Shown in pieces: positions 1 through 6,975 of a stretch of DNA of 9,174 bases (position 1 is its first letter; each line of letters starts with the position of its first letter). Under the pieces are notes generated by a model, which saw only the letters and a list, made by a program, of their open reading frames with translations, was not told the origin of the DNA and searched no databases. Source of the stretch: Pseudomonadota bacterium (lineage in GTDB: Bacteria > Pseudomonadota > Alphaproteobacteria > Sphingomonadales > Sphingomonadaceae); contig JAFABD010000129.1 of NCBI GenBank assembly GCA_023426225.1, forward strand, positions 1-9,174, in the 5' to 3' direction. The position numbers were made by a program, and so were the translations under genes.

Positions 1-73
1 GTGTCCCGCCCGGGGCACGGCGCCGCCGCGCTTTTGACTGGCAATCCGGGCGCGAAGCTCCCATTTCGGGGCC

Positions 74-838
74 ATGGCATCGCCACCTCCCACTCTGATC
101 CGCGTCATTGATCTCGAAACCACGGGCGATAAACCGCCCACCCATGCGGTGTGCGAGATCGGCTGGCAGGACATCGTCCTCGGCCCCGACGGGCGCTGGG
201 AGATCGAGGGCGAGGGCGGCAGCCGTCTCGTCAATCCGGGCCGGCCGATTCCGCCGCTTACCATGGCGGTCCACCATATCCGCGACGAGGATGTGGCCGA
301 CGCGCCCTATTGGCACGACGTGGCGCGCGCGATCCTCGATCCCTGGCCGCGCCGCGTCGCGCTGGCCGCGCATCGCGCCGATTTCGAACAGCAATTCTGC
401 ACCCCTGCGCTGACGCGCGGCGCCGACTGGATCTGCACCTGGAAGTGCGCGATGCGGCTCTGGCCCGGCTCGCCCGGCTTTTCGAACCAGATGCTGCGCT
501 ATTGGCGCCAGCCCGACGGGCTCGAGCACGAACGCGGCCTGCCCGCGCATCGCGCCTTTCCCGACGCCTATGTCACCGCCTTTCACCTGCGCGACATGCT
601 CAACGAGGTCAGCCTGGCACAGCTGGTCGAATGGTCGCGCCTGCCCGGCTTGCTGCCGCGCGTCCGCTACGGCCCCGACCGGGGCAAGGAATGGAGCGAG
701 ATCGGCGAGGATTCGCTGATCGGCTTCCTGTCCGATCGCGATCCCGACATCCGCTACACCGCCGAGCAGGAATATGCCCGTCGTTCGGGGGGCGGGCTGG
801 TCGGTCGCGGCGGCGCGACGCAGGATCTGCTGTTCTGA
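74..838 (+). CDS. DEDDh 3'-5' exonuclease with ExoX-like C-terminal domain
   Basis: This 254-aa protein is a DnaQ-like, metal-dependent 3'-5' exonuclease of the DEDDh superfamily. All five catalytic residues are visible: Asp13 and Glu15 in the ExoI motif (VIDLETTG), Asp103 in ExoII (AHRADFEQQF), and His159 with Asp164 in ExoIII (HRAFPDAYVT). After the nuclease fold (about 8-175), residues 198-238 (YGPDRGKEWSEI, then a stretch rich in Asp and Arg) resemble the small C-terminal module of exodeoxyribonuclease X-type proteins. A role in trimming or degrading single-stranded 3' ends during repair is expected for the family; the exact substrate is not shown. ATG 74 is the likely start because an in-frame stop lies at 35-37; no good Shine-Dalgarno precedes it. 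It converges on the minus-strand DUF1440 gene, with only 33 bp between the two stops, and looks functionally unrelated to the formaldehyde block. Confidence 0.88.
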   Translation: MASPPPTLIRVIDLETTGDKPPTHAVCEIGWQDIVLGPDGRWEIEGEGGSRLVNPGRPIPPLTMAVHHIRDEDVADAPYWHDVARAILDPWPRRVALAAHRADFEQQFCTPALTRGADWICTWKCAMRLWPGSPGFSNQMLRYWRQPDGLEHERGLPAHRAFPDAYVTAFHLRDMLNEVSLAQLVEWSRLPGLLPRVRYGPDRGKEWSEIGEDSLIGFLSDRDPDIRYTAEQEYARRSGGGLVGRGGATQDLLF

Positions 839-871
839 CGAGGATGGGGTGAAGCCGTGGCGTGCCGCGGT

Positions 872-1387
872 TCAGCGGCGGCCCGCCAGCAGCATCCGCA
901 CGCCCTCCAGCACCAGTCCATAGACAAGGTGCGATGCCGCGCCATAGGCGTGGCTCGCCACCGGCGCGGCGTCGGGCGCGGGGGCAAGGCCCGCTGCGGG
1001 GACGGCGCCTTCGTCGAGCAGCGCGGCGGTGGCGATCCCATAGGCGGTGCCGAACCCCGATCGCGCTTCCGGGCGGTATTCGGTCAACACGCCATAGATT
1101 CCGCCCAGCACGCCCCCGACCAGGTAATGCACGCCCTGGCCCGCCGCGGCGCGGTGTCCGGCGGGGACGGGGAGCCCGGTTGCGGCGGTATGCACGAGAT
1201 CGGCGGCCTTCACGGTCGCCGGCTCGGCGTCGTCCTTGCCCGCATCGGGGACCAGCTTCTCCGCCTGGTGCTGGAACGCCGCCATCGCCGCCGAGGCGAC
1301 GAGACCGGCGGCAATTCCTGCCGCCAGGCCGACGAGCGGCCGGGGCGCCTTCGCCGGTTTGGCTCCAACCGATTTCGTTTCCGCCAT
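872..1387 (-). CDS. DUF1440 / YagU-like inner membrane protein
   Basis: This 171-aa protein matches by eye the DUF1440 family, whose E. coli member YagU is an inner membrane protein linked to acid resistance. Visible features are a short basic N-terminus, a first hydrophobic segment at about 18-38, a second Gly-rich one at about 83-101 (VHYLVGGVLGGIYGV), a third at about 112-134 carrying LLDEGAVPA, and a last at about 150-168 (ASHLVYGLVLEGVRMLL). The conserved histidines at 87, 146 and 153 fall where the family has them. I chose ATG 1387 because GGAAGGGAG sits just upstream and the family homology begins soon after; a longer open frame upstream has no family similarity. It is the last gene of the minus-strand block, 82 bp below the TraB/GumN gene, with two hairpins between, so co-transcription is uncertain. 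The molecular function is unknown. Confidence 0.8.
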   Translation of the reverse strand: MAETKSVGAKPAKAPRPLVGLAAGIAAGLVASAAMAAFQHQAEKLVPDAGKDDAEPATVKAADLVHTAATGLPVPAGHRAAAGQGVHYLVGGVLGGIYGVLTEYRPEARSGFGTAYGIATAALLDEGAVPAAGLAPAPDAAPVASHAYGAASHLVYGLVLEGVRMLLAGRR

Positions 1388-1408
1388 CTGTGCGCTCCCT
1401 TCCGTTTG

Positions 1409-1435
1409 GCCGTCGGCAGCCTGCCGTTCGACGGC
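1409..1435 (-). other. Second hairpin in the TraB/GumN-DUF1440 gap
   Basis: A perfect 7-bp inverted repeat (GCCGTCG / CGACGGC) encloses a competing inner repeat (CGGCAG / CTGCCG). It lies about 20 bases upstream of the DUF1440 start codon. There is no U-tract. It could weaken read-through or shape the leader of the DUF1440 mRNA, but short GC-rich stems arise by chance in such DNA. Confidence 0.25.
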
Positions 1436-1447
1436 GCCCCCCCAACG

Positions 1448-1463
1448 CGCCGGGCATCCGGCG
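1448..1463 (-). other. Short hairpin just downstream of the TraB/GumN stop
   Basis: A perfect 6-bp inverted repeat (CGCCGG / CCGGCG) with a 4-nt GCAT loop starts seven bases past the TraB/GumN stop codon. It lacks a following U-rich run, so it is at best an incomplete terminator or an mRNA 3'-end-protecting hairpin. Confidence 0.3.
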
Positions 1464-1469
1464 GTTCGT

Positions 1470-2393
1470 TCAGTTGGCGACGCGTACCGCCGGATAGCGG
1501 CGCTTGGCCAGCATCGACACCACGCTGTCCTGCCCCGCCAGATGCGCTGCGCCCACCGCGACGAACACCGTGCCCGGCTGGTCGAGCCGATGGACGATCC
1601 AGTCGGTCCAGCGCGCATTGCGGTCGGTCAACAGCACCTTGGCGAGTTCGGGCGTCTCGTCGAGCGATTCGTTCATCACTTTCGCCAGCCCCTCGGGGTC
1701 GCCCGCCGCCCAGCGCGCGACCATCTTGTCGAGCTCGCTGCCCATCTTCGGGTAATCGTCGATCACCGATACCAGATATTTGATCTGCAACGGCTCGGCC
1801 ATGTCGGCGAGGTAGCCGAGCTGCTGGTCGAACGTTTCCAGCCCCTCGACGGGCTTGCCGCTTGCCTTGGCGGCGGCGGCGAGCACCTTCTCGGCGCCGC
1901 TGTTCGGGTCATAGCCGAGCTTGGGCAGGCCCGCGACGCTCAGCGTCACCGCCGCCATCCAGGGGCGGAACACGTCCAGCCCTGCGGGCGGGATGCCCAG
2001 CGCGCCCAGCGTCGCGGCATAGGCGCTGCGCTTGGCCTCGGGGAGCTTCTGCGACAAGGGCGTGCCGCCGAGGTCGAGGCCGCGGCTCGCGACGCTCTGC
2101 TGCATCGTCGCCGCATCGGGTTCGACCATCTCGAGCACCAGCGTGTCGCTGCGCTCGAACGCCTTCTTCACCGCGCCGTCGAACCAGCTCAGGCTCGGCT
2201 TCAGCACATGCACCGTGCCGAACAGATAGATGGTGGTGTCATCGTCCTTCACCACCCACAGCGCGGGATGTGCGGCAACGCGCGCGGCAGCCGCCTGCGG
2301 CTGGGGGGCGGCACGAGCAGCCTGTGCCCAGCCGGCCGCCGGCTGGAACGCGAGTGCCAGCGCTGCCGCCGTGCCGAAAATCCTGTCGATCAA
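1470..2393 (-). CDS. Secreted TraB/GumN family protein
   Basis: This 307-aa protein belongs to the TraB/GumN family, which includes the TIKI metalloproteases; the bacterial members have no firmly known substrate. Residues 1-25 look like a signal peptide (IDRIFGTAAALALAF, ending near WAQA), so the protein is probably periplasmic. Family motifs are present: LFGTVHVL at 57-64 with the key GxxH histidine at 62, an acidic VLEMVE segment, GLETFDQQL, RNARWTDWI, and a C-terminal FVAVGAAHLAGQDSVVSML block. I chose the TTG start at 2393 because GGAGAGGA lies 7 bases upstream and the resulting N-terminus is a normal signal peptide. An alternative GTG at 2435 adds 14 Arg-rich residues and overlaps the preceding stop by 4 bp, but its spacing to a ribosome binding site is poor. 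The gene follows the FAD reductase directly and is probably in the same transcript. Confidence 0.87.
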   Translation of the reverse strand: MIDRIFGTAAALALAFQPAAGWAQAARAAPQPQAAAARVAAHPALWVVKDDDTTIYLFGTVHVLKPSLSWFDGAVKKAFERSDTLVLEMVEPDAATMQQSVASRGLDLGGTPLSQKLPEAKRSAYAATLGALGIPPAGLDVFRPWMAAVTLSVAGLPKLGYDPNSGAEKVLAAAAKASGKPVEGLETFDQQLGYLADMAEPLQIKYLVSVIDDYPKMGSELDKMVARWAAGDPEGLAKVMNESLDETPELAKVLLTDRNARWTDWIVHRLDQPGTVFVAVGAAHLAGQDSVVSMLAKRRYPAVRVAN

Positions 2394-2400
2394 CGCCTGT

Positions 2401-2408
2401 TCCTCTCC
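2401..2408 (-). promoter_or_regulatory. Ribosome binding site supporting the TTG start of the TraB/GumN gene
   Basis: On the minus strand GGAGAGGA is followed by a 7-nt spacer and a TTG codon at 2393. This is the best-placed Shine-Dalgarno near this gene and is the reason for preferring TTG over the upstream GTG. Confidence 0.6.
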
Positions 2409-2431
2409 AATGCGGCGCCGGCGGCCGCGGG

Positions 2432-3658
2432 TCACTGGCCGGCGAGTTCCTTCAGCGGGGTGCCTGTGTCCGCCAGCCGGGCGGGGTCGATCGCCAGCCG
2501 CTCGACCACCAGCTTGCGTCCTTGCACATAGTCGCGCGTCGCGTTGACGCAGTCGAGCGCGATTACCCGCCCTTCGCGCAGATAGATCACCGAAAAGCTG
2601 CGCGTCGCGGGATCACCGCGCACGACGACCGCATCGTGCCCGGCGGACAGTCCCACCGTCTGCAGCTTCAGGTCGTATTGGTTCGACCAGAACCACGGTA
2701 CCGCGTCATAATGCGCGGCCGCCCCGGCGATCGTGCGCGCGGCGACGGTCGCCTGATCGTTGGCGTTCTGCACCGATTCGAGCCGGATCTCGGCCCCGTC
2801 GGCATAGGCGTTCGCGTGAAGCGCGCAGTCGCCGATGGCAAAGACGTGCGGCAGGCTGGTGCGGCACTGCGCATCGACGCGCACGCCGTTGCTGCCCTCG
2901 GCCCCGGCGGCGAGCAGCGGCGCGACTGCCGGGATGATCCCGATGCCCACGATCACCATCTCGGCGGGCAACACGCTGCCGTCGGTCAGCCGCACGCCGG
3001 TCGCGTGCGTCGTGCCTTCGATGCACGCGACCGCCGCGTTGAGCCGCAGGTCGACGCCATGCGCGCGATGCTCGTCCTCGAAAAAACGCGACAGCGGCGT
3101 ACCCGCGACGCGCGCCAGCACGCGATCCTGCGCCTCGACCACCGTGACGGTGCGTCCCAGCTTGCGCAGCACCGCCGCGGCCTCCAGCCCGATATAGCCG
3201 CCGCCGATGACGACGACGCGCTCGACCTTGGGCAGCTCGGCGATCATCCGGTCGACGTCGGCGCGCGTACGGACCGAATGGACCCCTGTCAGCGTCGCGC
3301 CGTCGCAGCCGAGCATCCGGGGCTTGCCTCCGGTCGCCCAGATCAGGTTGCCATAGCCGATCTGCTCGCCGCTCGCGGTCGTCACCGTGCGTGCCGCGGC
3401 GTCGACCGCGACGATCGTGCAGCCGGGACGGAAGCCGATCTCCCGCTCGTCCCAGAATGCCGGCTGGCGGATCAGCAACCGTTCGAACGGCTTGTCCCCC
3501 GCCAGATACTCCTTCGACAGCGGCGGCCGCTCATAGGGCAGCTCGGGCTCGTCGCCGGCCACCAGGATGCTGCCCGCAAAGCCGTTCTGGCGCAGTGCGA
3601 TGGCGGCCTGCGCACCGGCGTGGCCAGCGCCGACGATGAGGACGTCCGTTTCGGTCAT
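2432..3658 (-). CDS. Ferredoxin-reductase-type FAD/NAD(P)-dependent oxidoreductase
   Basis: This 408-aa flavoprotein resembles the reductases of ferredoxin-P450 or ferredoxin-oxygenase systems (putidaredoxin and rhodocoxin reductase type), which pass electrons from NAD(P)H through FAD to a [2Fe-2S] ferredoxin. Visible features are the N-terminal FAD dinucleotide motif GAGHAG (10-15), the ATGG motif (108-111), the NAD(P)H motif GGGYIG (152-157) followed by VVEAQDR, the second FAD motif FAIGDCA (273-279), and ESVQNANDQA then PWFWSNQYDLKLQ (321-333), typical of the reductase C-terminal domain. Glu174, near the end of the second strand of the NAD fold, suggests NADH preference. Its ATG overlaps the fghA stop by 4 bp (ATGA), implying translational coupling. 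No ferredoxin, P450 or Rieske oxygenase gene is in the window, so the electron acceptor is unknown. A role tied to formaldehyde metabolism is inferred from the operon only. Confidence 0.88.
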   Translation of the reverse strand: MTETDVLIVGAGHAGAQAAIALRQNGFAGSILVAGDEPELPYERPPLSKEYLAGDKPFERLLIRQPAFWDEREIGFRPGCTIVAVDAAARTVTTASGEQIGYGNLIWATGGKPRMLGCDGATLTGVHSVRTRADVDRMIAELPKVERVVVIGGGYIGLEAAAVLRKLGRTVTVVEAQDRVLARVAGTPLSRFFEDEHRAHGVDLRLNAAVACIEGTTHATGVRLTDGSVLPAEMVIVGIGIIPAVAPLLAAGAEGSNGVRVDAQCRTSLPHVFAIGDCALHANAYADGAEIRLESVQNANDQATVAARTIAGAAAHYDAVPWFWSNQYDLKLQTVGLSAGHDAVVVRGDPATRSFSVIYLREGRVIALDCVNATRDYVQGRKLVVERLAIDPARLADTGTPLKELAGQ

Positions 3659-4497
3659 GCCTGCATCCGCGCTGCGTGCCAGCCGACATGCTCGGCGAGG
3701 AAGGTGGAGACGAAATAATAGCTGTGGTCATAACCCGGCTGCCGCCGCAGCGTCAGCTTGATCCGCGCGGCGGCGCAGGCGGCTTCGAGCAATTCGGGGC
3801 GAAGCTGCTCGGCGAGGAATCCGTCGGCATCGCCGACATCGACCAGGATTTCGTCCAGCCGCGCGCCGTCGGCGATCAGCGCGCAGGCATCGTATCGGCG
3901 CCAGGCGGCACGGTCGTCGCCCAGATAGCCGGTCAGCGCCTTCTCGCCCCACGGCACCAGCGCGGGCGCGACAATCGGGGCAAAGGCCGAGACGCTGCGG
4001 AACCGCCCGGGGTTACGCAGCGCGATCGTCAGCGCGCCGTGTCCCCCCATCGAATGGCCGGTGATTCCCTGCCGCGACAGGTCGGCCATCGGGAAGTGTG
4101 CAGCGATCAGCGCGGGCAGCTCCTGCTCGATATAGCGCGCCATCTGGAAATGGGTGCGCCACGGCGCCTCGGTCGCGTCGACATAGAAGCCCGCGCCCTG
4201 TCCGAAATCATAGGCATCGTCGTCGGGGACGCCGTCGCCGCGCGGTGACGTGTCGGGGGCGATCAGGATCACGCCATGTTCGGCACACGCACGGCGATAC
4301 TCGCCCTTTTCGGTGACGTTGGCATGCGTGCAGGTCAGCCCCGAAAGATACCACAGCACGGGCAGTCGCGCGCCCTCGTCATGCGGCGGGACATAGACCG
4401 AAAAGGTCATCGGCGTGCCCGTTGCCGTCGAGGCGTGGCGGTAGACACCCTGAACGCCGCCAAAGGCGCGGTTGGTCGAAAGCGTTTCGATCGTCAT
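3655..4497 (-). CDS. fghA: S-formylglutathione hydrolase
   Basis: This 280-aa enzyme hydrolyses S-formylglutathione to formate and glutathione, the second step of cytosolic glutathione-dependent formaldehyde detoxification. It is an alpha/beta hydrolase of the esterase D family and has the family's usual length. The nucleophile elbow is GHSMGG with Ser149, the general base is His258 in GYDHSYYF, and the acid is Asp223 or Asp225 in VDVGDADGF. The LSGLTCTHANVTEKG segment (51-65) is the characteristic oxyanion and glutathione-site region, where the family cysteine Cys56 is conserved. The ATG at 4497 overlaps the purU stop by 4 bp, and the gene's own stop overlaps the reductase start by 4 bp, so it is coupled on both sides. 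A longer open frame extends upstream, but it runs into purU and has no family similarity. Confidence 0.96.
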   Translation of the reverse strand: MTIETLSTNRAFGGVQGVYRHASTATGTPMTFSVYVPPHDEGARLPVLWYLSGLTCTHANVTEKGEYRRACAEHGVILIAPDTSPRGDGVPDDDAYDFGQGAGFYVDATEAPWRTHFQMARYIEQELPALIAAHFPMADLSRQGITGHSMGGHGALTIALRNPGRFRSVSAFAPIVAPALVPWGEKALTGYLGDDRAAWRRYDACALIADGARLDEILVDVGDADGFLAEQLRPELLEAACAAARIKLTLRRQPGYDHSYYFVSTFLAEHVGWHAARMQA

Positions 4498-5348
4498 TGG
4501 AAAACCACCGTCTTGCTCTGGTTCAGGAATACGCGATGCTCGCCCACGGCATGCACCGCGCGGGCGAGCACCTGCGCCTCGATATCGCGGCCGATACGGA
4601 TCAGGTCGTCGACGCTGGCGCGATGATCGACGCGTTCGACCGCCTGCTCGATGATCGGTCCTTCGTCGAGATCGCCGGTGACGAAATGGGCGGTCGCGCC
4701 GATCAGCTTCACGCCCCGGGCATGCGCGCGGTGATAGGGGCGGGCGCCCTTGAAGCCGGGCAGGAAGCTGTGATGGATGTTGATGCAGCGCCCCGCCAAC
4801 GCCTCGGTGAGCGTGGGCGACAGCACCTGCATATAGCGGGCGAGCACCAGATAGTCGGCGCGGCTTTCGGCCATCAGCGCCAGGATCGCCGCCTCCTGCT
4901 CGGGCCGGTTGGCGTCGTCGACCGGCAGGTGATGGAACGGCACGCCGTGCCATTCGGCCAGCGCGCGCAATGCGTCATGGTTGGACACGACTGCGACGAT
5001 CTCGGCCGCCAGCGCGTCGCTCGCGCGCCGGTGGAGCAGGTCGGCAAGGCAGTGTGATCCCTTCGACACCGCCACCACCATCCGCGGCCGCGCGGCCTGC
5101 GGGGTCAGCGACCAGTCGAGCGCCAGTGCCTGCGCGACCGGCGCGAAGGCCGCACGCAGCGCCTCGCCCTCGGGAAAGCGCGCCCCGCCCCGCTGGAAGA
5201 CGATGCGCAAGAAGAAGCGCCCCGTCTCCAGATCGGCATATTGCTGGCTGTCGAGGATGAATCCGTCGCGTTCGGCCAGAAAGCCGCTCACGCCCGCCAC
5301 GATGCCGACCCGATCGGCGCAGGTCAGCGTCAGGATCCAGTTCGACAT
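4494..5348 (-). CDS. purU: Formyltetrahydrofolate deformylase
   Basis: This 284-aa protein hydrolyses 10-formyl-tetrahydrofolate to tetrahydrofolate and formate. Residues 1-80 form the N-terminal ACT-like regulatory domain (ILTLTCADRVGIVAGVSGFLAE), and about 88-265 form the formyltransferase-fold catalytic domain. Residues aligned with the glycinamide ribonucleotide transformylase active site are Asn190 and His192 (INIHHSFLPGFKGA), His221 and Asp228 (HFVTGDLDEGPI). The length fits the family. ATG 5348 is the clear start although the Shine-Dalgarno is weak, and the VOC gene stop lies 15 bp upstream. In E. coli PurU balances formyl-folate and supplies formate for PurT. Its placement here between two glutathione-formaldehyde genes suggests the operon also drains C1 units from the folate pool to formate, perhaps for formate dehydrogenase. 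That last step is inferred, as no formate dehydrogenase is seen. Confidence 0.95.
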   Translation of the reverse strand: MSNWILTLTCADRVGIVAGVSGFLAERDGFILDSQQYADLETGRFFLRIVFQRGGARFPEGEALRAAFAPVAQALALDWSLTPQAARPRMVVAVSKGSHCLADLLHRRASDALAAEIVAVVSNHDALRALAEWHGVPFHHLPVDDANRPEQEAAILALMAESRADYLVLARYMQVLSPTLTEALAGRCINIHHSFLPGFKGARPYHRAHARGVKLIGATAHFVTGDLDEGPIIEQAVERVDHRASVDDLIRIGRDIEAQVLARAVHAVGEHRVFLNQSKTVVFQ

Positions 5349-5363
5349 CGTGTGGCGGCCGGT

Positions 5364-5747
5364 TCAGGCCGCCGCGCGGTACATCGCGCAGAGCTTGTTG
5401 CCGGCGGGATCGCGCAGATAGGCGAGATAGAGCTTGCCGAACGTCCCTTCGCGCCAGCCCGGCGGGTTCTCGCAGGGCGTGCCGCCATGCGCCGCGCCTG
5501 CGGCATGCCAGGCGTCGACCGCATCGGTGTTCGCCGCCGCGAAGCCCAGCGTCCCGCCATTGGCGTGGCAGGCAGGCTCGCCGTTGATCGGCTTGGTCAG
5601 CATGAACACGCCGCCATCGTGCACATAGATAGCACGCCCCTTGGGATCGATGCGGCCCGGCGCGATCCCCAGCGCGCCCAGCGCCGCGTCATAGAAGGTC
5701 TTCGACGCCGCGATATCGTTGGCGCCCAGCATCACATGGCTGAACAT
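5364..5747 (-). CDS. VOC-superfamily (glyoxalase-fold) protein
   Basis: This 127-aa, single-domain protein has the vicinal oxygen chelate fold, with two beta-alpha-beta-beta-beta modules: FSHVMLGANDIAASKTFYDAAL at the start and YLRDPAGNKL near the end. His4 fits the first metal ligand position. By my eye alignment the next usual His is Leu67 and the terminal Glu is Cys120, so canonical glyoxalase I metal chemistry is doubtful; many proteins annotated only as VOC family share these changes. ATG 5747 has AGGGGAGGAAA just upstream. The gene sits 14 bp after frmA and 15 bp before purU, clearly within the operon. Since several VOC enzymes act on glutathione-aldehyde adducts, a helper role in handling formaldehyde or another aldehyde with glutathione is plausible but unproven. 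It is not the zinc enzyme Gfa, which has a different fold. Confidence 0.88.
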   Translation of the reverse strand: MFSHVMLGANDIAASKTFYDAALGALGIAPGRIDPKGRAIYVHDGGVFMLTKPINGEPACHANGGTLGFAAANTDAVDAWHAAGAAHGGTPCENPPGWREGTFGKLYLAYLRDPAGNKLCAMYRAAA

Positions 5748-5761
5748 GGTCTTTCCTCCCC

Positions 5762-6874
5762 TCAGTAAAGCACGACGCTGCGGATGCTCTCGCCCGCATG
5801 CATCAGGTCGAACCCCTTGTTGATCTCTTCCAGCGTCAGCACGTGGGTGATCATCGGGTCGATCGCGATCTTGCCGTTCATGTACCAGTCGACGATCTTC
5901 GGCACGTCGGTCCGGCCCTTGGCGCCGCCGAACGCGGTCCCCTTCCAGACGCGGCCGGTGACCAGCTGGAACGGGCGGGTGCTGATTTCCTTGCCCGCCT
6001 CGGCCACGCCGATGATGATCGATTCGCCCCAGCCGCGATGGCAGCATTCGAGCGCGGTGCGCATCACCTCGGTATTGCCGGTCGCATCGAAGCTGTAGTC
6101 AGCGCCGCCGTCGGTCAGCTCGATAACCTTGGCGACGATCGCCTCGCGCGACATGCCCTTGGTGTTGAGGAAGTGGGTCATGCCGAACTGGCGGCCCCAT
6201 GCCTCGCGGTCCGGGTTGACGTCGATGCCGATGATCTTCGAAGCCCCGGCGAGGCGTGCACCCTGGATCACGTTGAGGCCGATGCCGCCCAGGCCGAATA
6301 CTACGACCGTCTCGCCCACCTGCACCTTGGCGGTGTTGACCACCGCGCCGACGCCGGTGGTGACGCCGCAGCCGATATAGCAGCTGGTCTGGAACGGCGC
6401 GTCCTCGCGGATCTTCGCCACCGCGATCTGGGGCAGCACGGTGAAGTTCGAGAAGGTCGAACAGCCCATGTAATGATAGATCGGCTGCCCCTTGTAGCTG
6501 AAGCGCGTGGTGCCGTCGGGCATCAGCCCCTTGCCCTGCGTTGCGCGGATCGCGGTGCACAGGTTGGTCTTGCCGCTGAGGCACGACTTACACTGGCGGC
6601 ATTCTGGCGTGTAGAGCGGGATCACGTGGTCGCCGGGCTTCACGCTGGTCACGCCCGTGCCCACCTCGCGCACGATGCCCGCGCCTTCATGGCCGAGCAC
6701 GCTAGGGAAAATGCCTTCCGAATCGAAACCGTCGAGCGTGTAGGCATCGGTGTGGCAGATGCCGGTGGCCATGATCTCGACGAGGACTTCGCCGGGCTTG
6801 GGGCCTTCCAGATCGAGTTCGACGACCTCCAGCGGCTTCTTCGCCTCGAAGGCGACGGCGGCGCGGGTCTTCAT
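5762..6874 (-). CDS. frmA: S-(hydroxymethyl)glutathione dehydrogenase (class III alcohol dehydrogenase)
   Basis: This 370-aa zinc enzyme oxidises S-hydroxymethylglutathione with NAD to S-formylglutathione, and the family also reduces S-nitrosoglutathione. Catalytic zinc ligands are Cys40, His62 and Cys169 (IGCGVTTG). Structural zinc ligands are Cys92, Cys95, Cys98 and Cys106 (ECRQCKSCLSGKTNLC). The Rossmann motif GLGGIG lies at 194-199, and Asp218 at the end of the next strand marks NAD preference. The class III signature HYMGCSTFSNFTV is present. ATG 6874 was chosen because AGGAGGAA lies just upstream and the start matches the family N-terminus (MKTRAAVAFEAKKPL). It is the first gene of the minus-strand operon. 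The next features upstream are a terminator-like hairpin and a small ORF, so its promoter should lie at about 6885-6975, although I see no convincing -10/-35 pair. The symbol adhC is also in use for this gene. Confidence 0.97.
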   Translation of the reverse strand: MKTRAAVAFEAKKPLEVVELDLEGPKPGEVLVEIMATGICHTDAYTLDGFDSEGIFPSVLGHEGAGIVREVGTGVTSVKPGDHVIPLYTPECRQCKSCLSGKTNLCTAIRATQGKGLMPDGTTRFSYKGQPIYHYMGCSTFSNFTVLPQIAVAKIREDAPFQTSCYIGCGVTTGVGAVVNTAKVQVGETVVVFGLGGIGLNVIQGARLAGASKIIGIDVNPDREAWGRQFGMTHFLNTKGMSREAIVAKVIELTDGGADYSFDATGNTEVMRTALECCHRGWGESIIIGVAEAGKEISTRPFQLVTGRVWKGTAFGGAKGRTDVPKIVDWYMNGKIAIDPMITHVLTLEEINKGFDLMHAGESIRSVVLY

Positions 6875-6876
6875 GC

Positions 6877-6884
6877 TTCCTCCT
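6877..6884 (-). promoter_or_regulatory. Strong ribosome binding site of frmA
   Basis: AGGAGGAA on the minus strand precedes the ATG at 6874 by two bases (four counted from AGGAGG). This near-consensus site fixes the start and suggests high translation of the first operon gene. Confidence 0.7.
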
Positions 6885-6975
6885 GAAACGGGGCGCGAAT
6901 GCGTGGTTCGCTGGCCTGATCGGGGAAGCGCGCGGCCGATGCAAGACGGCAAAGCGGACGGGCGGCGGGAATCAG

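Noticed and set aside
34..62. A TTGACT hexamer at 34-39 as a -35 box for the exonuclease gene
   Set aside because: No acceptable -10 hexamer follows at 16-18 bases (the sequence there is GCTCCC-like), so I do not call a promoter.
864..879. A GCCGC / GCGGC repeat between the convergent exonuclease and DUF1440 genes as a bidirectional terminator
   Set aside because: The stem is only 5 bp, overlaps the DUF1440 stop codon and has no U-run on either side.
609..1457. A 282-codon minus-strand frame spanning the exonuclease 3' end and the DUF1440 gene
   Set aside because: It is Gly/Arg-rich, lacks motifs, and conflicts with two recognised genes.
1862..3718. A 618-codon open frame on the plus strand, antisense to the TraB/GumN and FAD reductase genes
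   Set aside because: It is a by-product of high-GC codon bias in the true genes. Its translation is Arg/Pro/His-rich and low in complexity, with no family motifs, while the minus-strand frames carry full catalytic motifs.
5798..6886. A 362-codon open frame on the plus strand opposite frmA
   Set aside because: It mirrors frmA, whose zinc and NAD motifs are intact on the other strand. The translated sequence resembles no known family.
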